From: Hydrogenophaga sp. 2FB
GTDB taxonomy: Bacteria > Pseudomonadota > Gammaproteobacteria > Burkholderiales > Burkholderiaceae_C
Assembly: GCF_005503365.1 (NCBI RefSeq)
Contig: NZ_SCML01000006.1
Location: 1-64,000 of the forward strand
Direction of reading: 5' to 3'
DNA: 64,000 nt
Shown here: in pieces, positions 19,232 through 29,592 of the stretch
How positions within the stretch are numbered: position 1 is the first letter of the stretch
How the letters are laid out: each line of letters opens with the position of its first letter
The notes under the pieces: model-generated
Told to the model about the DNA's origin: nothing
The model's input: only the letters and a program-made list of their open reading frames with translations
The model's database searches: none
Translations under genes and position numbers: made by a program

Positions 19232-19361
19232 GGTTCAAAACTCCAGTTCGTTGTTGTGCAAACCAGAAAATGGGCTTGTACTCCCATATCGGACGGTGCG
19301 GCAAAAAATTCAGGGCTGTGCGAGTGGGGAAAATGCGGTGGATTAAGAAGAAAGAAAGAAA

Positions 19362-19394
19362 AAAACCCCGGAAAACCGTGGTTTCCGGGGTTTT
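19362..19394 (-). terminator. Intrinsic terminator after metK
   Basis: AAAACCCCGGAAA (19362-19374) pairs with TTTCCGGGGTTTT (19382-19394) for 13 bp. On the minus strand the stem is followed by seven T residues. It lies about 50 bases past the metK stop and separates metK from the histidine kinase gene. Confidence 0.87.
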
Positions 19395-19443
19395 GGGTGG
19401 GTTTGGTGAATATTCACCAGCGGCGACAGAGCGCCGCGCGGTC

Positions 19444-20628
19444 TTATTTCAACCCGGCCGCAGCGCGCAGTGCGGCAGCCTGGTCGGTGCGCTCCCAGGT
19501 GAACTCGGGCTCTTCGCGGCCGAAATGGCCGTAGGCGGCGGTCTTGGTGTAGATCGGGCGCAGCAGGTCGAGCATCTGGATGATGCCCTTCGGACGCAGG
19601 TCGAAGTGCTCGCTGACCAGCGCGGCGATCTGCTCGTCGGAGATCACGCCGGTGCCTTCGGTGTACACCGTCACGTTCATCGGACGCGCCACGCCAATGG
19701 CGTACGCCACCTGGATCTGGCACTGCTTGGCCAGGCCGGCGGCCACGATGTTCTTGGCCACGTAGCGTGCGGCATAGGCAGCCGAGCGGTCCACCTTGGA
19801 CGGGTCCTTGCCGGAGAACGCGCCACCGCCGTGCGGGCAGGCGCCGCCGTAGGTGTCGACGATGATCTTGCGGCCGGTCAGGCCGCAGTCGCCTTGCGGG
19901 CCGCCGATGACGAAGCGGCCGGTCGGGTTGATCAGGTACTTCGTGTCCTTGAGCCACTCCTTGGGGAGCACGGGCTTGATGATCTCTTCGATGATGGCTT
20001 CGTTGAACGAGGCCTTCATCTTGTGCGGCGTCTCGCTCTGGTCGGGCGAGTGCTGCGTGGAGAGCACCACGGTGTCGATGCTGTGCGGCTTGCCGTCCAC
20101 GTAACGCATGGTCACCTGGCTCTTGGCGTCGGGGCGCAGGAACGGCAGGCGGCCGTCCTTGCGCAGCTGGGCCTGGCGTTCCACGAGGCGGTGCGCGTAG
20201 TAGATCGGCGCGGGCATGAGCTCGGGCGTTTCGTCGCAGGCGTAGCCGAACATCAGGCCCTGGTCGCCAGCGCCGGTGTTCAGGTGGTCGTCGGACGCGT
20301 GGTCCACGCCCTGGGCGATGTCGTTGGACTGCTTGTCGTAGCAGACCATGACCGCGCAACCCTTGTAGTCGATGCCGTACTCGGTGTTGTCGTAGCCGAT
20401 GCGCTTGATGGTGTCGCGCGCAACCTGGATGTAGTCGACGTGCGCGTTGGTGGTGATTTCACCGGCGAGCACCACGAGACCGGTGTTGGTCAGGGTTTCG
20501 GCGGCCACGCGGCTGCGCGGGTCCTGTTCGAAGATCGCGTCGAGAATCGCGTCGGAAATCTGGTCGGCGACCTTGTCGGGGTGGCCTTCAGAGACGGATT
20601 CGGAGGTAAAAAGGAAATCGTTCGCCAT
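19444..20628 (-). CDS. metK: S-adenosylmethionine synthetase (methionine adenosyltransferase)
   Basis: MetK makes S-adenosylmethionine from methionine and ATP in the cytoplasm. At 394 residues it is full length. It starts [20 protein letters not shown] (catalytic His in EGHPDK), has '[18 protein letters not shown]' (about 120) and the P-loop-like '[22 protein letters not shown]' region (GGGAFSGKD diagnostic). It is divergent from the LpxL-type gene. Its leader, about 125 bases, contains a TAGAAT that could be a -10. I could not recognise a SAM-binding riboswitch there. Confidence 0.99.
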   Translation of the reverse strand: MANDFLFTSESVSEGHPDKVADQISDAILDAIFEQDPRSRVAAETLTNTGLVVLAGEITTNAHVDYIQVARDTIKRIGYDNTEYGIDYKGCAVMVCYDKQSNDIAQGVDHASDDHLNTGAGDQGLMFGYACDETPELMPAPIYYAHRLVERQAQLRKDGRLPFLRPDAKSQVTMRYVDGKPHSIDTVVLSTQHSPDQSETPHKMKASFNEAIIEEIIKPVLPKEWLKDTKYLINPTGRFVIGGPQGDCGLTGRKIIVDTYGGACPHGGGAFSGKDPSKVDRSAAYAARYVAKNIVAAGLAKQCQIQVAYAIGVARPMNVTVYTEGTGVISDEQIAALVSEHFDLRPKGIIQMLDLLRPIYTKTAAYGHFGREEPEFTWERTDQAAALRAAAGLK

Positions 20629-20784
20629 GTATAAACTCCACGTTGGTTGATCGGCGTTGCCGGTCTGTCGAGTTCGGCGAACGCTTTAGCGGAATTTGTG
20701 AATCGCCCCGCAATTAGTTCAGTAACTCGGCGATGGCGGCATTCTAAATCATGCCGACGCACAAGTCCCTTTCCCCATCCGCCC

Positions 20785-21648
20785 GTGGCCCTACTGATCC
20801 ACTGCCTTTTTCGCGCGCTGAGCTGGTTGCCGCTGCCTGTCCTGCACGCCCTGGGCTGGGTGATCGGCTGGCTGAGTTTCGGATTGTCCAGCCGCTACCG
20901 GCGGCGCCTGTTCGCCCATGCGGCGCAGGCCGGCTATCCACGCCGCTTGGCGCTGGCCACGGTGGGTGAATCGGGCAAGCTGGTGGCCGAACTGCCGCGC
21001 CTGTGGCTGGGTCGGCCGGTGCGGGTGGCATGGGCCGGCGCAGAGCACATCGACGCCACGCTGGCGCAGAACGCGGGCGTGCTGTTCCTGACGCCTCACC
21101 TGGGCTGCTTTGAAATCACGGCGCAGGCCTATGCGCAGCGCTTTGGCGCAACGCATCCCATGACGGTGCTGTTTCGCCCCGCGCGCAAACCCTGGCTGCG
21201 CGACCTGGTCGCGGGCGCCCGCCAACGCCCGGGCCTGTTCGCCGCGCCCACCACGCTGGCCGGCGTCAAGCAGCTCATCAAGGCGCTCAAGGCCGGTCAG
21301 GCAGTGGGTCTGCTGCCCGATCAGGTGCCACCCGAGGGGCAGGGGGTATGGGCGCCGTTCTTCGGGCGCGATGCGTACACCATGACGCTGTCGGCCCGCC
21401 TGGCCCAGGCCGGTCGCGTGCAGATCCTGCTGAGCTGGGGCGAGCGCCTGCGCTGGGGCCGTGGCTACCGGGTGCATGTGCGGCCCTTCGACACCCTCAA
21501 CGGCGGTCCGCTGTCGACCGATGCGGACGAGGCTGCGCGGCAGATCAACCGGGCGATGGAGGCGCTGGTGCGAGAATGCCCGGCCCAATACCTCTGGTCG
21601 TACGACCGCTACAAGCAGCCGCACCGCTCGGCGCCCCCGTCGCCTTGA
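20785..21648 (+). CDS. LpxL/HtrB-family lysophospholipid acyltransferase, first copy
   Basis: This inner-membrane acyltransferase is of the lipid A late-acylation family, adding a secondary acyl chain from acyl-ACP. The GTG start (VALLIHCLFRALS) gives 287 residues and an N-terminal membrane anchor; codons further upstream do not read like protein and no better start is seen. Catalytic HX4E motif is 'HLGCFE' (about residue 111), followed by 'TVLFRPARKPWLRDL' and 'LLPDQVPPEGQGVWAPFFG', typical of the family. A second copy follows 7 bases after the stop. The pair probably corresponds to the two secondary acylations of lipid A, an inference. Confidence 0.9.
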   Translation: MALLIHCLFRALSWLPLPVLHALGWVIGWLSFGLSSRYRRRLFAHAAQAGYPRRLALATVGESGKLVAELPRLWLGRPVRVAWAGAEHIDATLAQNAGVLFLTPHLGCFEITAQAYAQRFGATHPMTVLFRPARKPWLRDLVAGARQRPGLFAAPTTLAGVKQLIKALKAGQAVGLLPDQVPPEGQGVWAPFFGRDAYTMTLSARLAQAGRVQILLSWGERLRWGRGYRVHVRPFDTLNGGPLSTDADEAARQINRAMEALVRECPAQYLWSYDRYKQPHRSAPPSP

Positions 21649-21655
21649 TGCCCTG

Positions 21656-22582
21656 ATGTCTTCATTGCCCCCCACTTCCGAACCACAGCCACTGCCACGC
21701 GGTGGTCTGGTCAACCGACTCGGCGTGGCCTTCATGCACCTGCTCGCCATCCTGCCGCTGTCCTGGGTGCGGGGCCTGGGTTGGCTGTTGGGTCAGGCGC
21801 TGCATGCCTTGGCGCTCAAGCGCCGGCGCATCGCGCACGTCAATTGGCGTCTGTGTTTCCCGCAAGACAGTGCGGCCGAGCGCAAGCGCGCGGTGCGCCG
21901 GCACTTCGTCTACTTCGCGCAGGCCTGGCTCGATCGGGGCTGGCTCTGGCAGGCACCACTGGCCACCGTGCAAAAGCGCCTCACGCTGACCGGCGACCTG
22001 CAGGCGCTGCAGGGCAACGAGCCCACGGTGCTGTTCGCCCCGCACTTCGTGGGCATGGACGCGGGTTGGACCGCGCTCACCGCGCACCTGGAGCGGCGCT
22101 TCTGCGGGCTGTACGCCGAACAAGCCAATGTTGGCCTGGACAGCTGGATGGCAGAGGGTCGCCAGCGGTTCGGGCAGCCCCATGTCGTGGCCAAGCGCCA
22201 GGGCATCAAGCCCTTGGTGGCGGCGATGCGCCAGGGTCTGCCGCTGTATCTGTTGCCCGACATGGACCACGGCATGCGCGATGCGGCCTTCGTGCCTTTT
22301 TTTGGCGTGCAGACCGCTACGCTCATGTCACTTTCCCGTCTGGCCCGGCTCGGGCGCGCGCGCGTCGTGCCGGTGGTGAGCCGGCTCACGCGCGAGGGCT
22401 ACGAAGTGACGGTGATGTCGCCCTGGCCCGACTACCCGACGGACGATGCCGAGGCCGATACCGCCGAGATGAACCGCTACCTGGAAGGCTACATCTGCAA
22501 CGCGCCGGAGCAGTACTACTGGGTGCACAAGCGCTTCAAGACCCGGCCGGGCACCGAGCCCTCGTTCTACGCCGACATCTGA
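21656..22582 (+). CDS. LpxL/HtrB-family lysophospholipid acyltransferase, second copy
   Basis: The second lipid A-type acyltransferase has 308 residues: an N-terminal membrane segment (FMHLLAILPLSWVRGLGWLLG), 'RRRIAHVNWRLCFP' (conserved N-L--CFP motif), the catalytic HX4D 'HFVGMD' (about 124), 'LYLLPDMDHGMRDAAFVPFFG' region and a C-terminal 'PEQYYWVHKRFKTRP', all closer to canonical LpxL than the first copy. It is translated right after the first gene. It converges on engB with only 7 bases between stop codons, so the two transcripts must overlap unless termination is inside a gene. Confidence 0.92.
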   Translation: MSSLPPTSEPQPLPRGGLVNRLGVAFMHLLAILPLSWVRGLGWLLGQALHALALKRRRIAHVNWRLCFPQDSAAERKRAVRRHFVYFAQAWLDRGWLWQAPLATVQKRLTLTGDLQALQGNEPTVLFAPHFVGMDAGWTALTAHLERRFCGLYAEQANVGLDSWMAEGRQRFGQPHVVAKRQGIKPLVAAMRQGLPLYLLPDMDHGMRDAAFVPFFGVQTATLMSLSRLARLGRARVVPVVSRLTREGYEVTVMSPWPDYPTDDAEADTAEMNRYLEGYICNAPEQYYWVHKRFKTRPGTEPSFYADI

Positions 22583-22589
22583 TGCCGCC

Positions 22590-23381
22590 TCAGTCCAGCG
22601 CGGGCGGCTCGTCGTCGAGCGGTGGTTGGACCATTGCAGGAGCCGCTTTGACCTCGTCGTGGGCCCAGTTCCAGAGCAGCATCGCCACATCGTCCAGCCC
22701 CTTCTTCTTCAAGGCCGAGAAGAGCATGGCGTGACCGCCACCGGACTGCAGGCGCGCAATCGACAGCGCCTTTTGCGACTCGGCGTGGTTGAGCTTGTCG
22801 GACTTGGTGAGCAGCACCAGGAACTTCAAGCCGGCCTCGACCCGAGGGCGGATCACCTCCAGAAGAATTTCATCGAGCTCGGTCAAACCCAGGCGCGGGT
22901 CGATCAGCAGCACCACGCCCTTGAGGTTTTCGCGCGTGAGCAGGTAGTTGCCCATCACGCGCTGCCAGCGCAGCTTGGCTTCGCGCGGCACGGCCGCGTA
23001 GCCATAACCCGGCAGGTCGGCCAGCACCGCGTCGGTGACGCCTTGTTTGCCGAGCGAGAACAGGTTGATGCTCTGCGTGCGGCCCGGCGTCTTGGACGCA
23101 AAGGCCAGGCGCTTCTGTTGCGTCAGCGTGTTGATGCAGGTGGATTTGCCGGCGTTGGAGCGTCCGACAAAGGCGATTTCGGGCACCTCCAGCGGCGGCA
23201 GGTGCTCGAGTTGCGGCGCGGTGGTGAGGAAGCGGGCGGTGTGGAGCCAGCCATGTGCCACTTTGGCGTCGGGCTTGAGATCGGTCAGGGGTTTTCCAGC
23301 GTGGGGTGGTGGGGCTTTGAGGCCCGTGGCGTCGTGTGACGGCGAAGCGGTCTTGGGGGCTGGAGTGGGGCGTTGGGTCAT
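22590..23381 (-). CDS. engB: Ribosome biogenesis GTPase EngB (YihA/YsxC)
   Basis: This is an essential-type GTPase for 50S subunit assembly. The chosen ATG gives 263 residues; another ATG lies 8 codons upstream. After a poorly conserved Pro-rich N-terminal extension of about 50 residues come G1 'GRSNAGKS' (73-80), G2 Thr in 'GRTQSINLF', G3 'DLPGYG', G4 'TKSDKL' and G5 'SALKKKG'. The extension and an acidic Pro-rich tail (PPLDDEPPALD) make it longer than the roughly 210-residue E. coli protein. Its start is divergent from cytochrome c4, a common pairing in this bacterial group. Confidence 0.95.
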   Translation of the reverse strand: MTQRPTPAPKTASPSHDATGLKAPPPHAGKPLTDLKPDAKVAHGWLHTARFLTTAPQLEHLPPLEVPEIAFVGRSNAGKSTCINTLTQQKRLAFASKTPGRTQSINLFSLGKQGVTDAVLADLPGYGYAAVPREAKLRWQRVMGNYLLTRENLKGVVLLIDPRLGLTELDEILLEVIRPRVEAGLKFLVLLTKSDKLNHAESQKALSIARLQSGGGHAMLFSALKKKGLDDVAMLLWNWAHDEVKAAPAMVQPPLDDEPPALD

Positions 23382-23483
23382 TTGGGGGTTTTCCCGGTGG
23401 GACATTGTAAAATCGATCGGCTTTGTCCACGCAAAGCGCGAAATTCCATAAACCGAACCCGTCGCACCGACGCCCGCCCCGTC

Positions 23484-24098
23484 ATGAAATTGTCCGTCTC
23501 TTTCCTTTGCGCCGCTGCTGCCGCAGCCCTGTCGTTCACTGCCCAGGCGCAATCGGTCAAGCCTGATCTGGCCAAAGGAAGCGCCCTCTACGGCCAGACA
23601 TGCGTGGCCTGCCACGCGGCGGATGGCAATTCGACCACGCCGGCCAACCCGAAGCTGGCGCAGCAACACCCCGAGTACCTCGTCAAGCAGTTGCAGGAAT
23701 TCAAGTCGGGCAAGCGCGACAACGCCATCATGAAGGGTTTCGCCTCGGCCCTGTCCGACGCCGACATGCGCAACGTGTCTTATTGGCTCGCGAGCCAGAA
23801 AGACAAGGGCGGCGCCGCCACCGACAAGGACCTGGTGAAACTGGGTGAGCGCATCTACCGCGGTGGCATTGCCGACCGCCAGATCGCCGCCTGCGCCGGT
23901 TGCCACAGCCCCAATGGCGCTGGCATTCCCGCGCAGTACCCGCGCGTGTCGGGCCAGCAAGCCGAGTACACCGCCGCCCAGCTCAAGCAGTTCCGCGATG
24001 GCACCCGCAAGAACAGCGTGCAGATGAGGGACGTGGCCTCCAAGATGAACGACCACGAAATCAAGGCGGTGTCGGACTACATCGCCGGCCTGCGCTGA
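23484..24098 (+). CDS. Cytochrome c4, dihaem periplasmic electron carrier
   Basis: This 204-residue secreted dihaem cytochrome has a signal peptide (MKLSVSFLCAAAAAALSFTAQAQ). Two class I haem domains carry CXXCH motifs CVACH (40-44) and CAGCH (137-141), with distal Met candidates in 'NAIMKGFAS' and 'SVQMRDVAS'. Cytochrome c4 shuttles electrons to terminal oxidases in the periplasm. A TAAAAT at 23408-23413 may be its -10. The haem-attachment machinery (ResB/CcsB) is encoded immediately downstream. Confidence 0.95.
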   Translation: MKLSVSFLCAAAAAALSFTAQAQSVKPDLAKGSALYGQTCVACHAADGNSTTPANPKLAQQHPEYLVKQLQEFKSGKRDNAIMKGFASALSDADMRNVSYWLASQKDKGGAATDKDLVKLGERIYRGGIADRQIAACAGCHSPNGAGIPAQYPRVSGQQAEYTAAQLKQFRDGTRKNSVQMRDVASKMNDHEIKAVSDYIAGLR

Positions 24099-24211
24099 GC
24101 CGCAAACCCCCGCGCTGCGGGTTGACATATAAGAATGTGTTGATATTTGCCGGCACAATGCAATAAACCTCGCCGGGCGCTGAACCGCCAGACAAAAAAC
24201 ACATCACATGA

Positions 24212-24247
24212 GGGCGCGTTCCGGGAACACCGGAGCCGCCCTTTTTT
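24212..24247 (+). terminator. Intrinsic terminator in the leader of resB / end of cytochrome c4 transcript
   Basis: GGGCG...TCCGG (24212-24224) pairs with CCGGA..CGCCC around a GAACA loop and is followed by six T residues ending at 24247. It lies 114 bases past the cytochrome stop and 27 bases before the resB start. It may end the cytochrome transcript, terminate a short RNA begun at TTGACA (24122-24127), or act as an attenuator for resB. Confidence 0.75.
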
Positions 24248-24274
24248 GTTGCACCGTTCCCCACTGATCCGTCC

Positions 24275-26410
24275 ATGACCGTTTCCACCCAAGGCCTGCA
24301 CATCCGCACCGGCTCTCCCATCGTCAGCGGCACGGTGGAGTTGCTCTCGTCCATGCGGTTTGCGATTTCGTTGCTCTCCGTGATCTGCATCGCGTCGGTG
24401 ATCGGCACCGTGGTCAAGCAGCACGAGCCCTTCATCAACTACGTCAACCAGTTCGGGCCGTTCTGGGCCGACGTGTTCGCCAGCGCCCACCTGTTCTCGG
24501 TCTACAGCGCGTGGTGGTTCCTGCTGATCCTGGCCTTCCTGGTGATCAGCACCAGCCTGTGCATCGCCCGCAACACGCCCAAGATCCTGGCGGACTTCAA
24601 GGCCTACAAGGAAAACATCCGCGAGCAGAGCCTGAAAGCCTTTCCCCACCGCGCCGAAGGCGAACTGGGCGAAACCCCGGAGGCCGCGGCCAACCGCATC
24701 GGCCAGACGCTGCTGGGTTCGGGCTGGAAGGTCAAGCTGCAATCGCGCGTCACGCCGACGGGCACGGGCTGGATGGTGGCGGCCAAGACCGGTACGGCCA
24801 ACAAGATCGGTTACATCGCCGCGCACAGCGCCATCGTGCTGGTGTGCATCGGCGGCCTGCTCGATGGCGATCTGATGGTGCGTGCGCAGACCTGGTTCCT
24901 CGGAAAATCCCCGTTCATGGGCGGCGGCCTGATCGCCGACGTGCCGGCCCAGCACCGCCTCTCGGCGAACAACCCCACCTTTCGCGGCAACCTGCTGGTG
25001 ACCGAAGGCACGACGGCGGGCACCGCGATCCTGGCCCAGCCGCAGGGCGTGCTGCTACAGGATCTGCCGTTTGGCGTCGAACTCAAGAAATTCATCGTCG
25101 AGTACTACGACACCGGCATGCCCAAGCTGTTTGCCAGCGAGATCGTGATCCACGACAACGAGACGGGTGAGAGCAAGGAAGCGCGCGTGGAGGTGAACCA
25201 CCCCGCCAGCCACCGCGGCATCAACATCTACCAGTCCAGCTTTGACGACGGCGGCTCGCGCGTGAAGCTGCAGGCCGTGCCACTGAACCGTCCCACCGCG
25301 CCCTTCGAGGTCGAGGGCACGATCGGCAGCACGACCGCGCTGAGCAATGGCGACGACAAGTTGACGCTGGAGTACACCGGCCTGCGCGTGATCAACGTGG
25401 AGAACTTCGCGGGCTCCAGCGCCGGCGCGGCCACGGACGTGCGCAAGGTGGACCTGCGCAGTTCAATCGAAAGCCGGCTGGGGTCGGGCCACAAGACCGT
25501 GACCGAAAAGACGCTGCGCAACGTGGGGCCGAGCATCACCTACAAACTGCGCGACGCGGCCGGGCAGGCGGTGGAGTACCACAACTACATGCTGCCGGTC
25601 GAGATCGATGGCGCGCGCGTGTACCTGCTGGGCCTGCGCGAGACGCCGTCCGAGCCGTTCCGCTATCTGCGCATCCCCGTGGACGACAAGGACGGGATGG
25701 ACGGCTTCGTGGGCCTGCGCGCCGCGTTGGGCGATCCCGCGCTGCGCGAGCAGGCGGTGCGCCGCTATGCGAAGGCGGCGGTGGAAGATGGCCGACCCGA
25801 GCTGGCCGAGGCGCTGGCCGCATCGGCCACGCGGGCGCTGGGCCTGTTTGCCGGTGCGGAAGCGGTGAACGCGCCGGTGGCGAATGGCGCGCCAGCCGTG
25901 CGCGGTGGTTTGCAGGCGGTCTCGGCATTTCTGGAGAGCAACGTGCCCAAGGCCGAGCGCGAACGTGCCAGCGACGTGCTGGTGCGCATTCTCAATGGCA
26001 CGCTGTTCGAGTTGATGCAGCTCAGCCGCGAACGCGCCGGCCTGCCGCCGCTGGCGCAGAGCGAGGCCACGCAGCAGTTCATGTCGCAGGCCGTGATCAG
26101 CCTGAGCGACACCTTCTTCTACCCCGCGCCCATGACGTTCCAGCTCAAGGACTTCACGCACGTGCAGGCCAGCGTGTTCCAGGTGGCGCGCGCGCCGGGG
26201 CAGAACATCGTCTACCTGGGCTGCCTGTTGCTCATCCTGGGCGTTTTTGCCATGCTCTATGTCCGCGAGCGCCGCCTCTGGGTGTGGCTCTCGCCATCGC
26301 GCGACCACCACGCGCAGGCCCGCATGGCCTTGTCGACGAACCGCAAGACGATGGAAGCCGACCGCGAGTTCGACCTGTTGAAGACCCAATTGCTGAAGGT
26401 GCAACCATGA
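24275..26410 (+). CDS. resB: Cytochrome c biogenesis protein ResB (Ccs1)
   Basis: ResB is one half of the System II cytochrome c synthase that carries haem across the membrane and holds apocytochrome for haem attachment. The 711-residue protein starts with 'SGTVELLSSMRFAISLLSVICIASVIGTVV' elements (the LSSMRFA family start followed by a helix), has further helices near 70-95 and 185-200, a large periplasmic domain (about 200-620) and a last helix near 640-660. Its TGA overlaps the ccsB ATG. The spacer upstream holds a terminator and a TTGACA, so expression may be controlled separately from cytochrome c4. Confidence 0.95.
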   Translation: MTVSTQGLHIRTGSPIVSGTVELLSSMRFAISLLSVICIASVIGTVVKQHEPFINYVNQFGPFWADVFASAHLFSVYSAWWFLLILAFLVISTSLCIARNTPKILADFKAYKENIREQSLKAFPHRAEGELGETPEAAANRIGQTLLGSGWKVKLQSRVTPTGTGWMVAAKTGTANKIGYIAAHSAIVLVCIGGLLDGDLMVRAQTWFLGKSPFMGGGLIADVPAQHRLSANNPTFRGNLLVTEGTTAGTAILAQPQGVLLQDLPFGVELKKFIVEYYDTGMPKLFASEIVIHDNETGESKEARVEVNHPASHRGINIYQSSFDDGGSRVKLQAVPLNRPTAPFEVEGTIGSTTALSNGDDKLTLEYTGLRVINVENFAGSSAGAATDVRKVDLRSSIESRLGSGHKTVTEKTLRNVGPSITYKLRDAAGQAVEYHNYMLPVEIDGARVYLLGLRETPSEPFRYLRIPVDDKDGMDGFVGLRAALGDPALREQAVRRYAKAAVEDGRPELAEALAASATRALGLFAGAEAVNAPVANGAPAVRGGLQAVSAFLESNVPKAERERASDVLVRILNGTLFELMQLSRERAGLPPLAQSEATQQFMSQAVISLSDTFFYPAPMTFQLKDFTHVQASVFQVARAPGQNIVYLGCLLLILGVFAMLYVRERRLWVWLSPSRDHHAQARMALSTNRKTMEADREFDLLKTQLLKVQP

Positions 26411-27774
26411 ATACCGCCGCCGCGTCCTCGCACACCATCGAGTTGAAGAAAGGCCAGCAGGGCCAGGGACTGGAGCCCCACTACTTTGCCCGCCGCAACG
26501 TGTGGGACTGGCTGTTTGCCGCGTTCGTGATCGCGGGCGCGGCCTGGGCCTTCATGCGCTACAACGCGGCCATGGATGGGTATGAAAAGGCCATCCTCGT
26601 GGGCACGGTGCCGGCCATGATCTGGCTGGGCTGGTTCTGGCGTCCGCTGCGTGCATTGACGGTGGTGGTGGCGGCGCTGGCGCTGCTCGCCATCTGGCTC
26701 TACCAGACGCCCACGGGCGCCGACCTGGCGCGTGCCGACCAGGCGTTCCTGCTCAAGTACTTCATCTCCAGCCAGTCGGCCATTCTGTGGATGAGCGTGC
26801 TCTTCTTCATGAGCACCCTGTTCTATTGGGTGGGCATGTTCAAGCGCGCGGGCGACACCTTTGAAGTGCTGGGCTCGCGCCTGGCCTGGGTAGCGGTGAC
26901 GCTGGCCCTGGTGGGCTCCATGGTGCGCTGGTACGAGAGCCACCAGATCGGCCCCGACATCGGCCACATCCCGGTGAGCAACCTCTACGAGGTGTTCGTG
27001 CTGTTCTGCTGGATGACGACGGCGTTCTACCTCTACTACGAAGACCAGTACAAGACCCGCCGCATGGGCGCGTTCGTGATGCTGGTGGTCAGCGCCGCCG
27101 TGGGCTTCCTGCTCTGGTACACGCTGGTGCGCGAGGCGCACGCCATTCAACCGCTGGTGCCTGCGCTCAAGAGTTGGTGGATGAAACTGCACGTGCCGGC
27201 CAACTTCATCGGCTATGGCACCTTCGCCATCGCGGCCATGCTTGCGTTTGCCTACCTGATCAAACAGAGCGCGAGCGAGAGCCGTTGGTACAAGCTCGCG
27301 CCGCTGTGGTTGCTGGGCGTGGTGCTGTGCTTCGAACCCATCGTGTTCCGCCAAACGGCAGCGGAGAACGGTGGCAGCTACTGGTTCGTGTATTTCGGCG
27401 TATCTGCGCTGATCGTGGGCACCATCCTGTTCGGCCGCCGCCGCATTGCCGAGCGCTTGCCCAGCTTCGAGGTGCTGGACGACGTGATGTACAAGGCCAT
27501 CGCGGTGGGTTTTGCCTTCTTCACCATCGCCACCGTGCTGGGCGCGCTGTGGGCGGCCGAGGCCTGGGGGGGCTACTGGAGCTGGGACCCGAAGGAAACC
27601 TGGGCGCTGATCGTCTGGCTGAACTACGCGGCGTGGCTGCACATGCGCCTCATGAAGGGCTTGCGTGGCACGGTCTCGGCCTGGTGGGCGCTGGTGGGGC
27701 TGGCGATCACGACCTTTGCTTTCATCGGCGTGAACATGTTCCTCTCCGGCCTGCACAGCTACGGCGAGCTCTGA
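26407..27774 (+). CDS. ccsB: Cytochrome c biogenesis protein CcsB/CcsA (haem handling)
   Basis: This is the multi-helix partner of ResB in System II cytochrome c maturation. The 455-residue protein has the tryptophan-rich WWD motif 'WGGYWSWDPKETWALI' (about residues 391-406) that binds haem at the periplasmic face, flanked by helices, plus conserved His residues in 'VREAHAIQP' and 'MKLHVPANFIGYG'. ATG overlaps the resB stop (ATGA). The first 30 residues are a soluble cytoplasmic extension. Confidence 0.95.
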   Translation: MNTAAASSHTIELKKGQQGQGLEPHYFARRNVWDWLFAAFVIAGAAWAFMRYNAAMDGYEKAILVGTVPAMIWLGWFWRPLRALTVVVAALALLAIWLYQTPTGADLARADQAFLLKYFISSQSAILWMSVLFFMSTLFYWVGMFKRAGDTFEVLGSRLAWVAVTLALVGSMVRWYESHQIGPDIGHIPVSNLYEVFVLFCWMTTAFYLYYEDQYKTRRMGAFVMLVVSAAVGFLLWYTLVREAHAIQPLVPALKSWWMKLHVPANFIGYGTFAIAAMLAFAYLIKQSASESRWYKLAPLWLLGVVLCFEPIVFRQTAAENGGSYWFVYFGVSALIVGTILFGRRRIAERLPSFEVLDDVMYKAIAVGFAFFTIATVLGALWAAEAWGGYWSWDPKETWALIVWLNYAAWLHMRLMKGLRGTVSAWWALVGLAITTFAFIGVNMFLSGLHSYGEL

Positions 27775-27880
27775 TAACGGCGCGGGCGCCGGAACTTTGC
27801 AAGAATGGCGTCGGTCTCATGACTGACGAAGCCCGCGCGGCATCCTCCGCGGCAGGGCCCCATCCACCAAGGACAGCGCC

Positions 27881-28885
<1,005 letters not shown>

Positions 28886-28902
28886 GCGGCAAAGACCCTA
28901 CC

Positions 28903-29577
28903 GTGCCGTCTTCATCCTCATCCAGCGCATCCGTCCGCCTGCGCCCGCCGCTGACCGGCGGCTCGCGCATCAACCGCTGGCTCGGGCACCGCGCGGCCAA
29001 ACCTGTGGGCTTTGTGCTCGCTTGCCTCCCCTTCGCCTGGCTGGTCTGGGCGGCATTCAGCGACCAACTCGGCGCCAACCCCGCCGAGGCGTTGATCCGT
29101 TCGTTGGGCGACTGGACCCTGCGGTTTCTGGTGCTGGTGTTGGCCATCACGCCGCTGCGCGTGACGGCCGGATGGCCTGCGCTCGCGCGCTTGCGCCGCA
29201 TGGTGGGGCTGTTCGTGTTCTTCTATGCCTGCATGCACCTGCTGTCGTACGCCTGGTTCGACATGGAGTTCGACCTGTCCGGCATCGCGGCCGATGTGGC
29301 CAAGCGCCCCTTCATCCTGGTGGGCTTCCTCTCCTGGTTGCTGCTGCTGGCGCTGGCGGCCACGTCGTTCAACCGCGCCATCCGCACCATGGGGGCGGCG
29401 CGTTGGCAGATGTTGCACCGCGCGGTGTATGTGATCGCCGGGCTGGCGGTGCTGCACTTCTTCTGGATGCGCGCGGGCAAGAACGATTTTGCGGAAGTGG
29501 CGGTGTATGCCGCGATCCTGGCGTCGTTGCTGGGCTGGCGCTTGTGGCGCCGCTTTCTGCGCAAGCCGTCGGCGTAA
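28903..29577 (+). CDS. msrQ: Haem-binding membrane subunit MsrQ (YedZ)
   Basis: MsrQ is an inner-membrane b-type cytochrome that passes respiratory-chain electrons to MsrP. The 224-residue product has six hydrophobic helices of the ferric-reductase-like domain, with likely haem-ligand histidines in 'YACMHLLSYAWFD' and 'MLHRAVYVIAGLAVLHFFWM'. The GTG start, 17 bases after the msrP stop, is chosen because it gives a short Ser-rich N-terminus before the first helix; no ATG is available upstream in this frame within the spacer. It converges on lysA with 15 bases between stops. Confidence 0.93.
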   Translation: MPSSSSSSASVRLRPPLTGGSRINRWLGHRAAKPVGFVLACLPFAWLVWAAFSDQLGANPAEALIRSLGDWTLRFLVLVLAITPLRVTAGWPALARLRRMVGLFVFFYACMHLLSYAWFDMEFDLSGIAADVAKRPFILVGFLSWLLLLALAATSFNRAIRTMGAARWQMLHRAVYVIAGLAVLHFFWMRAGKNDFAEVAVYAAILASLLGWRLWRRFLRKPSA

Positions 29578-29592
29578 AACGCCCCCGCGTGT

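Noticed and set aside
20629..20760. Possible SAM-binding riboswitch in the metK leader
   Set aside because: A CGC-TAAA-GCG mini-hairpin is present, but I could not match the leader to any known SAM or SAH riboswitch architecture by eye. A covariance-model search would be decisive.
23382..24158. Upstream extension of the engB frame across cytochrome c4 on the minus strand
   Set aside because: The extra 259 codons are antisense to the clear cytochrome c4 gene and show no protein features. EngB homology begins near the chosen start.
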